NCBI GenBank assembly: GCA_910579595.1
Contig: CAJTVM010000064.1
Span: forward strand, 1 to 15,500
Reading direction: 5' to 3'
Length of the DNA stretch: 15,500 nucleotides
DNA from: an uncultured Oscillospiraceae bacterium
GTDB lineage: Bacteria; Bacillota; Clostridia; Oscillospirales; Oscillospiraceae
Position 1 is the first letter of the stretch. Each line of letters begins with the position of its first letter. Shown in pieces: positions 6,680-13,482 of this stretch. Both the position numbers and the translations under genes were made by a program. The notes under the pieces were generated by a model, which ran no database searches, was not told where the DNA came from, and worked only from the letters and a program-made list of their open reading frames with translations.

Positions 6680-8017
6680 TCAATACCCGTACCGCTTCCG
6701 GTATCGCAGCAGCAGTGCCACCGCCATTGCCGTTCCCAGCAATTCCGCCGCCGGGGTCGCCAGCCATACGCCAGTGACGCCTCCCAGCAGAACAGGCATG
6801 ATTTGAATGCTGGCCGCTGTGAACAGGAATGACCGGGAGAGAGCCAGTACCGCCGACACCACACCATTGGACAGAGCGGTGAACATCCCGCTGGCAAACA
6901 CATTCAGACCCACGAACAGCAGCGCCAAAGAGCAGAGCCGATTGCCTGTCACCGCCAGCACATAGACCGGGCTGTCTGTCCGGGTGAAGATGCTCACCAG
7001 AGGGGCAGTAGCCAGGATGGAGATGGCGACGCAGACCGCAGAGGCCCCCAGGATAAAGCGGACACTGAAGCGGATCAGTTTTTTCAGTTTTTCGTGGTTC
7101 CGCTCCCCATAGTAGTAGGAAATCATAGGGGCCACACCGTAGGAGTAGCCAATGAACAGGGCGCTGACAAACATCAGGACATACATGATGATGGTAATCG
7201 CCGCCACGCCGTCCTCCCCCACGTATTTCAGCATAGCCAGATTGAACAGCAGTGTGGTGATTCCAGATACCAGAGAGGTAGCCAACTCTGACATCCCGTT
7301 GGTGGAGGCGTGAAACAGTACCTTTCCCCGAAAAACAGGCCGTTCGAAGTGGAGCAGGCTGTCCTTTTTCCGGAACACCAGAAAGCCCACCACAGCAGTG
7401 ATGGAATATCCCAGTCCTGTGGCAATGGCCGCACCCTGAATGCCCAAGTCAAACAGGGAGATCAGCGCGTAGTCCAAAATGATATTGGTCACGCCGCCCG
7501 TCACGGTACAGATCAGGGACAGGGTGGATTGGTCGGCGGCAATCAGATAGAGGGAAAAGTTGTACATGAGCAGAATGGGAATCGTGAACAGCAGATAATT
7601 GCTCAGGTAGGTGCGGCAGTAGCCGAACACCGCCGGGGATAGGTCCATGGCCCCCAGCAGACGATCCATGAGCGTATAGCCCAGCAGCATCATCACCGCG
7701 CCAACCACTGCGTTGGTGAGGATCAGCAGGGTAAAGTCCTGCCGGGCCTCCTGTTCTTTGTCCTCACCCATCTTTTTCATCACCACGGCGCTGCCGCCGG
7801 TTGCCAGCATCCCGGATATTGCTGTAATCAGGGCAATCGCCGGGGCGGTAAGATTGATGGCAGACAGGGCCTCCATCCCGATCAGGTTGGAGACAAACAG
7901 CCCGTCCACCATGGTATAGAAGGTGTTGAACACGGTCATGACAATGGTAGGGAACGCAAAGCGCAGAATGTTCCTGCCCGTCACGGGCAGATGGTAAGAG
8001 TCCAGCTTGGTTTCCAT
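6680..8017 (-). CDS. MATE-family multidrug efflux transporter
   Basis: This 445-residue protein has the twelve-helix MATE plan. It begins METKLDSYHLPVTGRNILRF; the PVTGRNILRFAFPTIV segment, then YTMVDGLFVSNLIGMEALSA, is the conserved first-helix region of MepA/DinF-like MATE proteins, with the matching repeat in the second half (TNGMSELATSLVSGITTLLF, then IGYSYGVAPMISYYYGERN). MATE pumps export cationic drugs, dyes or metabolites in exchange for Na+ or H+. The start at 8017 is chosen because AAGGAGG (complement of 8023-8029) lies just upstream; a longer frame reaching 8140 lacks a ribosome binding site and would run through the promoter. It is divergent from a MerR-type regulator, and its promoter has MerR architecture, so ligand-induced expression is likely. 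No clear terminator was seen downstream. Confidence 0.95.
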   Translation of the reverse strand: METKLDSYHLPVTGRNILRFAFPTIVMTVFNTFYTMVDGLFVSNLIGMEALSAINLTAPAIALITAISGMLATGGSAVVMKKMGEDKEQEARQDFTLLILTNAVVGAVMMLLGYTLMDRLLGAMDLSPAVFGYCRTYLSNYLLFTIPILLMYNFSLYLIAADQSTLSLICTVTGGVTNIILDYALISLFDLGIQGAAIATGLGYSITAVVGFLVFRKKDSLLHFERPVFRGKVLFHASTNGMSELATSLVSGITTLLFNLAMLKYVGEDGVAAITIIMYVLMFVSALFIGYSYGVAPMISYYYGERNHEKLKKLIRFSVRFILGASAVCVAISILATAPLVSIFTRTDSPVYVLAVTGNRLCSLALLFVGLNVFASGMFTALSNGVVSAVLALSRSFLFTAASIQIMPVLLGGVTGVWLATPAAELLGTAMAVALLLRYRKRYGY

Positions 8018-8045
8018 AGTTTCCTCCTTATATCGTACATTGGGC

Positions 8046-8074
8046 TTGTTATTTTCCTGCACAGGAGGTATCAT
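8046..8074 (+). promoter_or_regulatory. Probable promoter of the MerR-type regulator
   Basis: TTGTTA (8046-8051) and TATCAT (8069-8074) are separated by 17 bp. This -10 occupies the same bases as the -10 of the divergent MATE promoter, and transcription would start at the edge of the dyad at 8082-8092, which fits autorepression. Confidence 0.5.
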
Positions 8075-8100
8075 AAACCATGTGGCAGCCACGCAGTCAA
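8070..8100 (-). promoter_or_regulatory. MerR-type promoter and operator for the MATE gene
   Basis: Read on the minus strand: -35 TTGACT (8095-8100), a 19-bp spacer, and -10 TATGAT (8070-8075). Inside the spacer is an 11-bp dyad, GTGGC-A-GCCAC (8082-8092). An over-long 19-bp spacer with a central dyad is the defining layout of MerR-controlled promoters, where the regulator untwists the DNA to realign -35 and -10. The predicted start of transcription is near 8063. Confidence 0.75.
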
Positions 8101-8131
8101 GAGGCATTTTATCAGCAAGGATGGGACTTTT

Positions 8132-8983
8132 GTGGAACATGAAAAGAACTGGCTCACCTCCGGAGCCTTCGCCGCCCTATGCGGCACAACCAAGGAGACC
8201 CTGCGGCACTATAAGGATGTGGGGCTGCTCCTTCCAGCCCATCGTGGAGATAACCGCTATTTTTATTACGATGTGGAACAGTTTTATGATTTTTATGCCA
8301 TTTCTATCTTCCGCCAGACGGGGACACCGCTGGAAGATATCCGCCGCTGTCTGTTGGGCCAGGATACTGTTCAGACGCTGGAACTGCTGCGCGAACAGCG
8401 CAAACGCCTGGATGTGGAGCGGCAAAAGCTGGAGCACATGGATTTTGTGCTGTCCAGCGCTCTGCGCAATTTGGAGTTTGGGCCGGTTCCAGACATGGTT
8501 CCACAAACTGCATGGTTTGAGCGGGAGCATCTGCTGGCGCTTCCGGCAGATGAATTGGAAGCGCTGACAGTCCCGGCGGCCAGTGAGGATGAGATGCTGA
8601 TCGCTGTGCTGGAGCGGTGCCATAAACTGTGCGGCCAATATGGAATACAGACCGATTTTCAGCTGGGCGCCATCCATCCGCTGAAGGGCCCGGGAGAGCC
8701 GGGAGCAATCAGCCATCTCTACACCCGCATCAAAGAAAAAGCGGACTTCCCCTATTACATGGAGAAGCCCGCCGGAAACTATCTATATCTCTGCTGTCAG
8801 GGCCGATGGAATATTTCGGAGGGCTACGCTGCCCTGTCATCCTATCTTTGTGAACATGGGGCGGGTATTGCGGGACCTTTTTACGCCTGCGACTTAGCTG
8901 GATTTATTCTCAACGGCGTGGAGAAAAATGCGCTTTCCATGATCTCGGTACGGCTGATGGATGCCCCCGCTGCAAACAGATGA
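8132..8983 (+). CDS. MerR-family transcriptional regulator with GyrI-like effector domain
   Basis: This 283-residue regulator has an N-terminal MerR winged helix-turn-helix (residues 7-75: SGAFAALCGTTKETLRHYKD, VGLLLPAHRGDNRYFYY), a dimerising coiled coil (about 80-112, LLREQRKRLDVERQKLEHMD) and a C-terminal region of about 155 residues resembling the GyrI/BmrR small-molecule binding domain (for example FPYYMEKPAGNYLYLCCQGR). It is thus of the BmrR/TipA type, binding drugs or metabolites and activating an efflux gene, here the divergent MATE pump. The start is a GTG at 8132: the preceding AAGGA (8117-8121) is 10 nt away and the protein then begins, like relatives, just before the helix-turn-helix. 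A 47-residue longer frame would cross the MATE promoter and its start codon. Ligand unknown. Confidence 0.9.
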   Translation: MEHEKNWLTSGAFAALCGTTKETLRHYKDVGLLLPAHRGDNRYFYYDVEQFYDFYAISIFRQTGTPLEDIRRCLLGQDTVQTLELLREQRKRLDVERQKLEHMDFVLSSALRNLEFGPVPDMVPQTAWFEREHLLALPADELEALTVPAASEDEMLIAVLERCHKLCGQYGIQTDFQLGAIHPLKGPGEPGAISHLYTRIKEKADFPYYMEKPAGNYLYLCCQGRWNISEGYAALSSYLCEHGAGIAGPFYACDLAGFILNGVEKNALSMISVRLMDAPAANR

Positions 8984-8989
8984 TGCTGC

Positions 8990-9217
8990 GCCGTAACTGC
9001 ATTGTTTGTGTGTATCGTTGCTGCAAGTCAAACAGCGCGTCGGGAAGAGCCTCAATTCGGGCCGTCTCGCTGCTGGACATAGTCACAATGCGCTCCGCCA
9101 CATTTCTCAGATCCCGCATATTGCCGGGCCACGGGCAGTGAACCAGCCTGTCGTAGGCGGAGGCGGTGAATACCTTGACCCGGTCGTATTCCTGGCTGGA
9201 TACACACTTGACTTTTT
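8990..9217 (-). pseudogene. Remnant of a sigma-54-dependent transcriptional activator (AAA+ lid region)
   Basis: The minus-strand frame reads KVKCVSSQEYDRVKVFTASA, YDRLVHCPWPGNMRDLRNVA, then ERIVTMSSSETARIEALPDA. PWPGNxRxLRNVxERxV is the conserved end of the sigma-54 interaction (AAA+) domain of bacterial enhancer-binding proteins. The Walker and GAFTGA parts upstream and the DNA-binding Fis-type helix-turn-helix downstream are both absent, so this is an internal piece of about 70 residues. It ends at the 3' end of the MerR-type gene and at the promoter of the next gene, apparently cut on both sides. Confidence 0.7.
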
Positions 9218-9236
9218 CCCAAACCGATCATATAAT
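9208..9236 (+). promoter_or_regulatory. Strong housekeeping promoter for the stalk/PepSY protein gene
   Basis: TTGACT (9208-9213), a 17-bp spacer and a perfect TATAAT (9231-9236). Predicted transcription start is near 9243, giving a leader of about 54 nt with AAAGGGG (9282-9288) before the ATG at 9297. Confidence 0.85.
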
Positions 9237-9296
9237 GACCTTGTTATTATTGCGCCGTACAATGGAAGGCCTCAAAACACGAAAGGGGTATTTGCA

Positions 9297-10088
9297 ATGA
9301 AAAAGGCGGAGTTTTGGAAAGGATTTGGCGCTGGCTTTACGGTACTATTGTTATTCATGTGCCTATGTATGACTGCCTTTGCGTCTTCCAAACGGACTAT
9401 TGCTGTAGAGGATGGTATTGCCATCTCTATCAATGGGGCAACCTTTATCCCGAGGGATGCCGCGGGGAATCAAGTTTCGGTCTTCATCTACAATGGAACT
9501 ACCTATGCTCCTGTCCGCGCTATTGGAGAAGCTATGGGGCTGGATGTCAAGTTTGACTCGGCTAATCGAATGGTTCAGCTTACCACACAGGATCGTTTGC
9601 TTGCTCAAACCGGGGCTTCTGGCTCCTATATAAGTGCTGATCGGGCCAAAGAAATTGCCTTGGCGGACGCTGGCCTAAAAAAAGGAAATGCTGTGTTCCT
9701 GAAGGTCAAATTGGAGCGAGATGACGGACGGTATCAATATGATGTAGAATTTTATAGTGGCACGACAGAATATGACTATGAGATTGATGCCATTACAGGG
9801 AAGATTCTCAGTGCAAGTCGGGAATTAGACGATTTTATTGTCCCCGTAGATACCTCTGGCGGTTCTGCTGGCAACGGAACAATTTCCGCGGATCGAGCCA
9901 AGGAGATCGCCTTGGCAGATGCCGGAATCAATGCGAACGATGCGGTTTTCACAAAGGTCAAATTAGACCGGGACGATGGCCGGCTGGAATACGAAGTGGA
10001 GTTTTATGCTGGCTCTATGGAGTATGAGTATGAAATCAATGCCGAGACAGGGAGCATTATCAGCCGAGATATAGAATCGCACCACTGA
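9297..10088 (+). CDS. Secreted stalk-domain protein with two PepSY domains
   Basis: This 263-residue protein has a signal peptide (1-30, positive start, hydrophobic core to CMTAFA), then a copper-amine-oxidase N-terminal-like stalk domain (about 35-97; GIAISINGATFIPRDAAGN, YAPVRAIGEAMGLDVKFDS) that is common in cell-surface proteins of Clostridia. Two tandem PepSY domains follow (about 112-178 and 196-259), each beginning with the identical ISADRAKEIALADAG and containing YEIDAxTG/YEINAETG. PepSY domains inhibit peptidases or chaperone secreted proteins, so an extracytoplasmic binding or inhibitory role is likely, but no target is visible. The start at 9297 follows AAAGGGG and places the signal peptide correctly; a frame extending upstream to 9006 crosses the promoter. 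Base composition is more AT-rich than the flanking operons. It is a single-gene unit with its own promoter and terminator. Confidence 0.9.
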   Translation: MKKAEFWKGFGAGFTVLLLFMCLCMTAFASSKRTIAVEDGIAISINGATFIPRDAAGNQVSVFIYNGTTYAPVRAIGEAMGLDVKFDSANRMVQLTTQDRLLAQTGASGSYISADRAKEIALADAGLKKGNAVFLKVKLERDDGRYQYDVEFYSGTTEYDYEIDAITGKILSASRELDDFIVPVDTSGGSAGNGTISADRAKEIALADAGINANDAVFTKVKLDRDDGRLEYEVEFYAGSMEYEYEINAETGSIISRDIESHH

Positions 10089-10103
10089 ACATCCGTGCTT
10101 GCA

Positions 10104-10134
10104 GGGGCAGTGCTTTATAGGCACTGCCCCTTTT
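10104..10134 (+). terminator. Intrinsic terminator of the stalk/PepSY gene
   Basis: A perfect 10-bp stem, GGGGCAGTGC (10104-10113) with GCACTGCCCC (10121-10130), a 7-nt loop and TTTT (10131-10134), starting 16 nt after the stop codon. Confidence 0.9.
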
Positions 10135-10136
10135 CG

Positions 10137-10263
10137 GTGAAATCCCCCTTGACAAATGTTCTCTTGGTTCTGTATGGAGTTGCTTTCGCCGCCGTCCCTG
10201 TCCTCGTCCCCCACTGATAAGCGGTAGTAAAGAAAGGGCTGTGATTTTGCTGTAATCATTCAT
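10137..10263 (-). pseudogene. N-terminal remnant of a large serine recombinase, frameshifted
   Basis: The minus-strand ATG at 10261-10263, with GGAGGG 7 nt upstream (complement of 10271-10276), opens MNDYSKITALSLL. In the next frame the sequence continues YRLSVGDEDRDGGESNSIQN (then Q). Joined, this is the catalytic N-terminus of TnpX/Tn4451-type serine recombinases (KITALYxRLSxxDxxxGESNSIxNQ), with the catalytic Ser expected in the RLS motif. The frames are separated by a 4-bp tandem CTTT duplication. Similarity ends at the terminator of the neighbouring gene, so about 40 of roughly 500 residues remain. It marks a past mobile-element insertion. Confidence 0.7.
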
Positions 10264-10359
10264 GTGCATACCCTCCTGCATCAATATATGTGTTCCTTAC
10301 AGTTAAGATTACGCACCTCAACGGGCGCTACCGCACTCGGCCCCGTGGCGGTATTTCCT

Positions 10360-10445
10360 GGCGGTTTCGGCTGTGGATTGTTGGCCCGGACGGGAACGAA
10401 ATCGAGTTGATGGAATACACGCCGGATTCTTTGAAGCTCAAATAA
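10360..10445 (+). pseudogene. C-terminal remnant of a VOC-superfamily (glyoxalase/bleomycin-resistance-like) protein
   Basis: The plus-strand frame ends RLWIVGPDGNEIELMEYTPD (then SLKLK and a stop at 10443-10445). [FLW]WIxxPDGNxIELMxYTP is the last strand of glyoxalase I-like VOC proteins, with the metal-ligand Glu in EIELM. Upstream of about 10360 the same frame has no clear family similarity and no start, so only about 25-28 residues are recognisable. Its native terminator seems to survive at 10511-10560. Alternatively it could be a chance match, though PDGNEIELM is highly specific. Confidence 0.6.
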
Positions 10446-10510
10446 TCTGATATCGGCCCTAATATGATTTAGCTGCACAGCATAGGTGGAATGTCTGTGC
10501 TCATAAAGAC

Positions 10511-10560
10511 ATCCTGCCTGTAACGTCCATTTGGGGCGGCGTACAGGCAGGATACTTTTT
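10511..10560. terminator. Intrinsic terminator between the VOC remnant and the redox operon
   Basis: A perfect 12-bp stem, ATCCTGCCTGTA (10511-10522) with TACAGGCAGGAT (10542-10553), a 19-nt loop and TTTTT at 10556-10560 on the plus strand. On the minus strand, just past the stop of the large lipoprotein gene, the same hairpin is followed by GTCTTT, so it may serve both directions, less strongly on the minus side. Confidence 0.75.
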
Positions 10561-12856
10561 AGTACCAATCGTGTTTTTCGTTCCGATCCAGGGCATTGAT
10601 CTGCGCCATCTCGTCCTCAGTCAACTCGAAATGATAAAGCTCCGTATTTTCTTTGATGTGATCCGGATTGCTGGAACCGGGGATTACCACCACACCCTTC
10701 TGCAAATTCCATCTTAAAATGACCTGGGCGGAGGACACACCGTGGGCCTTTGCGATGCCGGAGATCACGCTGTCACCCAACAGCTCTGCCGTATGGCCCC
10801 GGCCTCCCAGGGGATACCACCCCTGGACTACAATACCTTTCTCCTGGATGAAGGGGATCACATCGTTCTCCTGGTAGTAGGGGTGGATTTCGTTCTGAAC
10901 CAGCGCCGGGGTGATGGCCGCCTGGGGCAGGAATTCCTCCAGTTCCTTCACATACCAGTTGGACAGGCCGATGGAGCGGATCTTCCCCGCTTCCACAAAT
11001 TGTTCCATGGCCTTGTATGCCTTCACATCATTGGGGTCGGGGTGGTGGAGCAGCATCAGATCCACATAGCCGGTGTCCAGCCGGTCCAGGCACGCCTGGA
11101 TGGACTGCTCCGGGTTTGCCATCTCGCTGCCAGGATAGATTTTCGTGATAACGAAAACATCTTCCCGCCTGATGATGCCCTCGTCAATGGCTTCCCGGAT
11201 GGCCTGTCCTACCTCTTTCTCGTTTCCGTAGGCAGAGGCGGTGTCAATGAGCCGAACGCCGCTGGACAGGGCGGACTTTACCGAGTTGATGCAGGTTTCC
11301 CCGTGGAGGCTGTAGGTTCCCAGGCCGTTGATGGGCATGGTATAGCCGCTGTTGAGCCTGACGGTCTTGGACTCAAGGTCGAACACGCCCGCTGCCTTGG
11401 GCTCCTCCAGGGAAAAGGTGACGGTAACATTGCCGCCGCCCGCCTTCAGCACCCGGCGCAGTTCCTCGACGCTGACGCCATCCAGGCGGCCCAGGCGGGT
11501 GAAGTTCCAGGAGCTTTCATCGTAGTAGATGGTGACGCTGTTCCCCTGATAGAGGATGATATCCCCGGGACTGGTGGTGATCTGGGCGTTGCTCTGGGGT
11601 AGGGAGACACCCAGGCTGCCCACTTTCTCAAAATTGCCGTAGTCGTGCATTTCCACCGTGACCGGGCCCTTGGCCAGCAGCCCCATCAGCGCAGTGGCTG
11701 AAGTGTTGTCCTCCAGAGCCGCTGTCCAGACGGTATCACCAATCTTGACATACATCTTATTTACCTCTTTTTCAACGCTTTCAGGCAGGGCCAGTTCCTT
11801 GATCCATCCCTCCACCGTATCGCGGGATGTGCCGCCGGGGAAGCGGCGTCCGGTAATCCAATCCGCACCGGGGGCCAGCGGCTTGATGGTGCTGTCACTG
11901 TAACCGCTGGAGTGGGAGGTGCAGAAGGGGACGATGGTTTTCCCGGTGAGATCGTAGTTCTCCAGAAAGGTGCTGATGATCCGGGGGGCCTGACCGTGCC
12001 AGATGGGGTAGCCCAGGAAAATTACATCGTAGTCCGCCATGTTTTCCACGCTCCCGGAAATCGCGGGGCGGGCGGAGGAATCGTTCTGTTCCCGGTCGGC
12101 CCGGCCATCGGTGTAATAGGCGAGGTCGGCATCCGTATAGGGAACCTCCGGCACGATCTCATAGAGGTCGGCGCCCAGAATATCTGCCGCATATTCTGCC
12201 AACGGTTCGGTGGTGCCGGTGGCAGAGAAATAGGCCACCAGGGTTTTGCCGCCGCTGGGCGTTTCCGGGGAAAGCTGACCGCAGTTCATCACCGCCATCG
12301 CGGCCTGGGCCCGGGTGGCGGGCTTGGAGGAACCGTCAAAGACGGGGATGCCCTCCGTCACGGGCTTGTCGGTATGCCGTTGGAAAATCAGGTCCAGATG
12401 CTCCTGGGTGATGGGGTCGTTGGTGCCAAAGCGGCCATCACCGTAACCGCCCACCAGTTTCTCGCTGGCCGCCCAGCGAACCGCCTCGCTGTACCACTGG
12501 CCAGCGGGCACGTCGGAAAACCGCATGAGGTAATTCACCACCGGTTTCTGCGCCTGCCGCCACAAGATGGTGACCAGCATAGCGCGGGTCAGGGTGGACT
12601 CCGGGGCGAAACGGCCCCCGCCTACGCCGTCCATCAGCTTGTTTTGGTAGACATAGTCTATCGCCCCGGCGTACCAGGCGCTGTCCGCCACATCAGAAAA
12701 CACGGCGGGCGCGGCGGCCAACAGCGTAGGCGTCCCCTCTGGGGTGACCGTCGGCCCGGGAGCCTGGGCAGCGCCGCAGGCGGTGATCTCCAGCAAAAGC
12801 AGGAGGCATAGGATCGCCGGCAACGCCCGCATCCGTTTGTTCATTTTTCCCCTCAC
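10559..12856 (-). CDS. Multidomain lipoprotein: SLH repeats + flavodoxin + cyclophilin-like + aldo/keto reductase
   Basis: This 765-residue protein has a lipoprotein signal peptide (hydrophobic 11-22, lipobox ITAC, Cys27) and two SLH repeats (about 51-105 and 111-165, each FSDV...W...A...L..G....F.P/N). A degraded third SLH repeat (172-193) precedes a flavodoxin domain (203-355; FMN phosphate loop SATGTT 211-216, YPIWHG 283-288). Next is a cyclophilin-like beta-barrel (368-484) and a full aldo/keto reductase (493-765). The AKR tetrad is intact (D538, Y543, K572, H604), with the NADPH-binding VIPGSSNPDHIKEN near 724-737. The start is taken as GTG 12856, 8 nt after AGGAGG (complement of 12865-12870); an internal ATG at 12844 is the alternative. 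That AGGAGG overlaps the upstream TAG stop, so translation is coupled. A wall-bound NADPH-type reductase is puzzling. A sequencing artefact is unlikely because the frame is open throughout. Substrate is unknown. Confidence 0.9.
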   Translation of the reverse strand: MRGKMNKRMRALPAILCLLLLLEITACGAAQAPGPTVTPEGTPTLLAAAPAVFSDVADSAWYAGAIDYVYQNKLMDGVGGGRFAPESTLTRAMLVTILWRQAQKPVVNYLMRFSDVPAGQWYSEAVRWAASEKLVGGYGDGRFGTNDPITQEHLDLIFQRHTDKPVTEGIPVFDGSSKPATRAQAAMAVMNCGQLSPETPSGGKTLVAYFSATGTTEPLAEYAADILGADLYEIVPEVPYTDADLAYYTDGRADREQNDSSARPAISGSVENMADYDVIFLGYPIWHGQAPRIISTFLENYDLTGKTIVPFCTSHSSGYSDSTIKPLAPGADWITGRRFPGGTSRDTVEGWIKELALPESVEKEVNKMYVKIGDTVWTAALEDNTSATALMGLLAKGPVTVEMHDYGNFEKVGSLGVSLPQSNAQITTSPGDIILYQGNSVTIYYDESSWNFTRLGRLDGVSVEELRRVLKAGGGNVTVTFSLEEPKAAGVFDLESKTVRLNSGYTMPINGLGTYSLHGETCINSVKSALSSGVRLIDTASAYGNEKEVGQAIREAIDEGIIRREDVFVITKIYPGSEMANPEQSIQACLDRLDTGYVDLMLLHHPDPNDVKAYKAMEQFVEAGKIRSIGLSNWYVKELEEFLPQAAITPALVQNEIHPYYQENDVIPFIQEKGIVVQGWYPLGGRGHTAELLGDSVISGIAKAHGVSSAQVILRWNLQKGVVVIPGSSNPDHIKENTELYHFELTEDEMAQINALDRNEKHDWY

Positions 12857-12868
12857 AATGAAAACCTC

Positions 12869-13465
12869 CTAAGATATTTTGCGCTGAGGCGGGACAGCTT
12901 CTGTTACCGATTTGATTACTTTGGCCGGGACGCCGCCTGCAATCACGTTGGGGGGCACGTCGCGATTCACCACCGCTCCCGCCGCCACGATGGCCCCGTC
13001 CCCAATGGTGACACCGGGAAGGATCGTGGCATGGGAGCCAATCCACACGTTCCTGCCAATGACGATGGGGGCGGGGTAGTTGTCCCCCCGCCCGTCAGGC
13101 GGGAAGCCGTGGTTGATGGTAGCCAGCACCACGCCGTGGCCGATGAGCGCCCCGTCCTCGATGGAAATCCCGCCCTGATCCTGAAAGCAGCAGCAGGCGT
13201 TGATGAATACGTTTTTGCCCACGGTGATATTTTTTCCGCAGTCGGTGTGAAAGGGCGGGAACATACTGAAGCTGTCATCTACCGGTTTTCCGATGATCTG
13301 GGAGAACAGTTCCCGTACCTCCTCCGGTGGGTGGTAGTCGTTGTTCAGCTCCGCCGTAAGTTTCAGTGCCTCCTGGGCCAGCCCATGCATGGCCTGATGG
13401 CCCGGTGAGCCGGCCAAAACCGGCTGTCCGCGCCGCATCTGTTCCAATGCTTCGCGTTCTTCCAT
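12869..13465 (-). CDS. Maltose/galactoside O-acetyltransferase-type left-handed beta-helix enzyme
   Basis: This 198-residue acyltransferase has the N-terminal MAT/GAT helical segment (about 5-60; EALEQMRRGQPV, ALKLTAELN) and a hexapeptide-repeat left-handed beta-helix (about 66-185; ITVGKNVFIN, ISIEDGALIG, IVIGRNVWIG, VTIGDGAIVA). The active-site His is probably H119 in TINHGFPPDGR, at the place of the catalytic NH..xxR loop of galactoside acetyltransferase. The tail V-P-A-K-V-I-K is typical. Such enzymes transfer acetyl groups from acetyl-CoA to sugar hydroxyls in the cytoplasm. It sits 17 nt after the reductase gene, preceded by GGGGGAGA (complement of 13473-13480), and its stop overlaps the ribosome binding site of the following lipoprotein gene. 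Its role in a redox operon is not obvious; the acceptor is unknown. Confidence 0.9.
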   Translation of the reverse strand: MEEREALEQMRRGQPVLAGSPGHQAMHGLAQEALKLTAELNNDYHPPEEVRELFSQIIGKPVDDSFSMFPPFHTDCGKNITVGKNVFINACCCFQDQGGISIEDGALIGHGVVLATINHGFPPDGRGDNYPAPIVIGRNVWIGSHATILPGVTIGDGAIVAAGAVVNRDVPPNVIAGGVPAKVIKSVTEAVPPQRKIS

Positions 13466-13482
13466 GATGGTATCTCCCCCTG

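Noticed and set aside
7991..8131. N-terminal extension of the MerR-type protein by 47 residues
   Set aside because: It would overlap the MATE start codon and both promoters and has no ribosome binding site; the GTG at 8132 matches the family N-terminus.
9006..9296. 97-residue N-terminal extension of the stalk/PepSY protein
   Set aside because: It crosses a near-perfect promoter at 9208-9236 and would bury the signal peptide inside the protein.
10089..10558. An intact insertion sequence around the recombinase and VOC remnants
   Set aside because: The pieces belong to different families on opposite strands, with no terminal inverted repeats or target-site duplications visible around them.
10742..12811. 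Plus-strand open frames of 286 and 299 codons
   Set aside because: Both are antisense to the multidomain lipoprotein, whose domains and catalytic residues are unambiguous; the plus-strand translations match no family and lack start signals.
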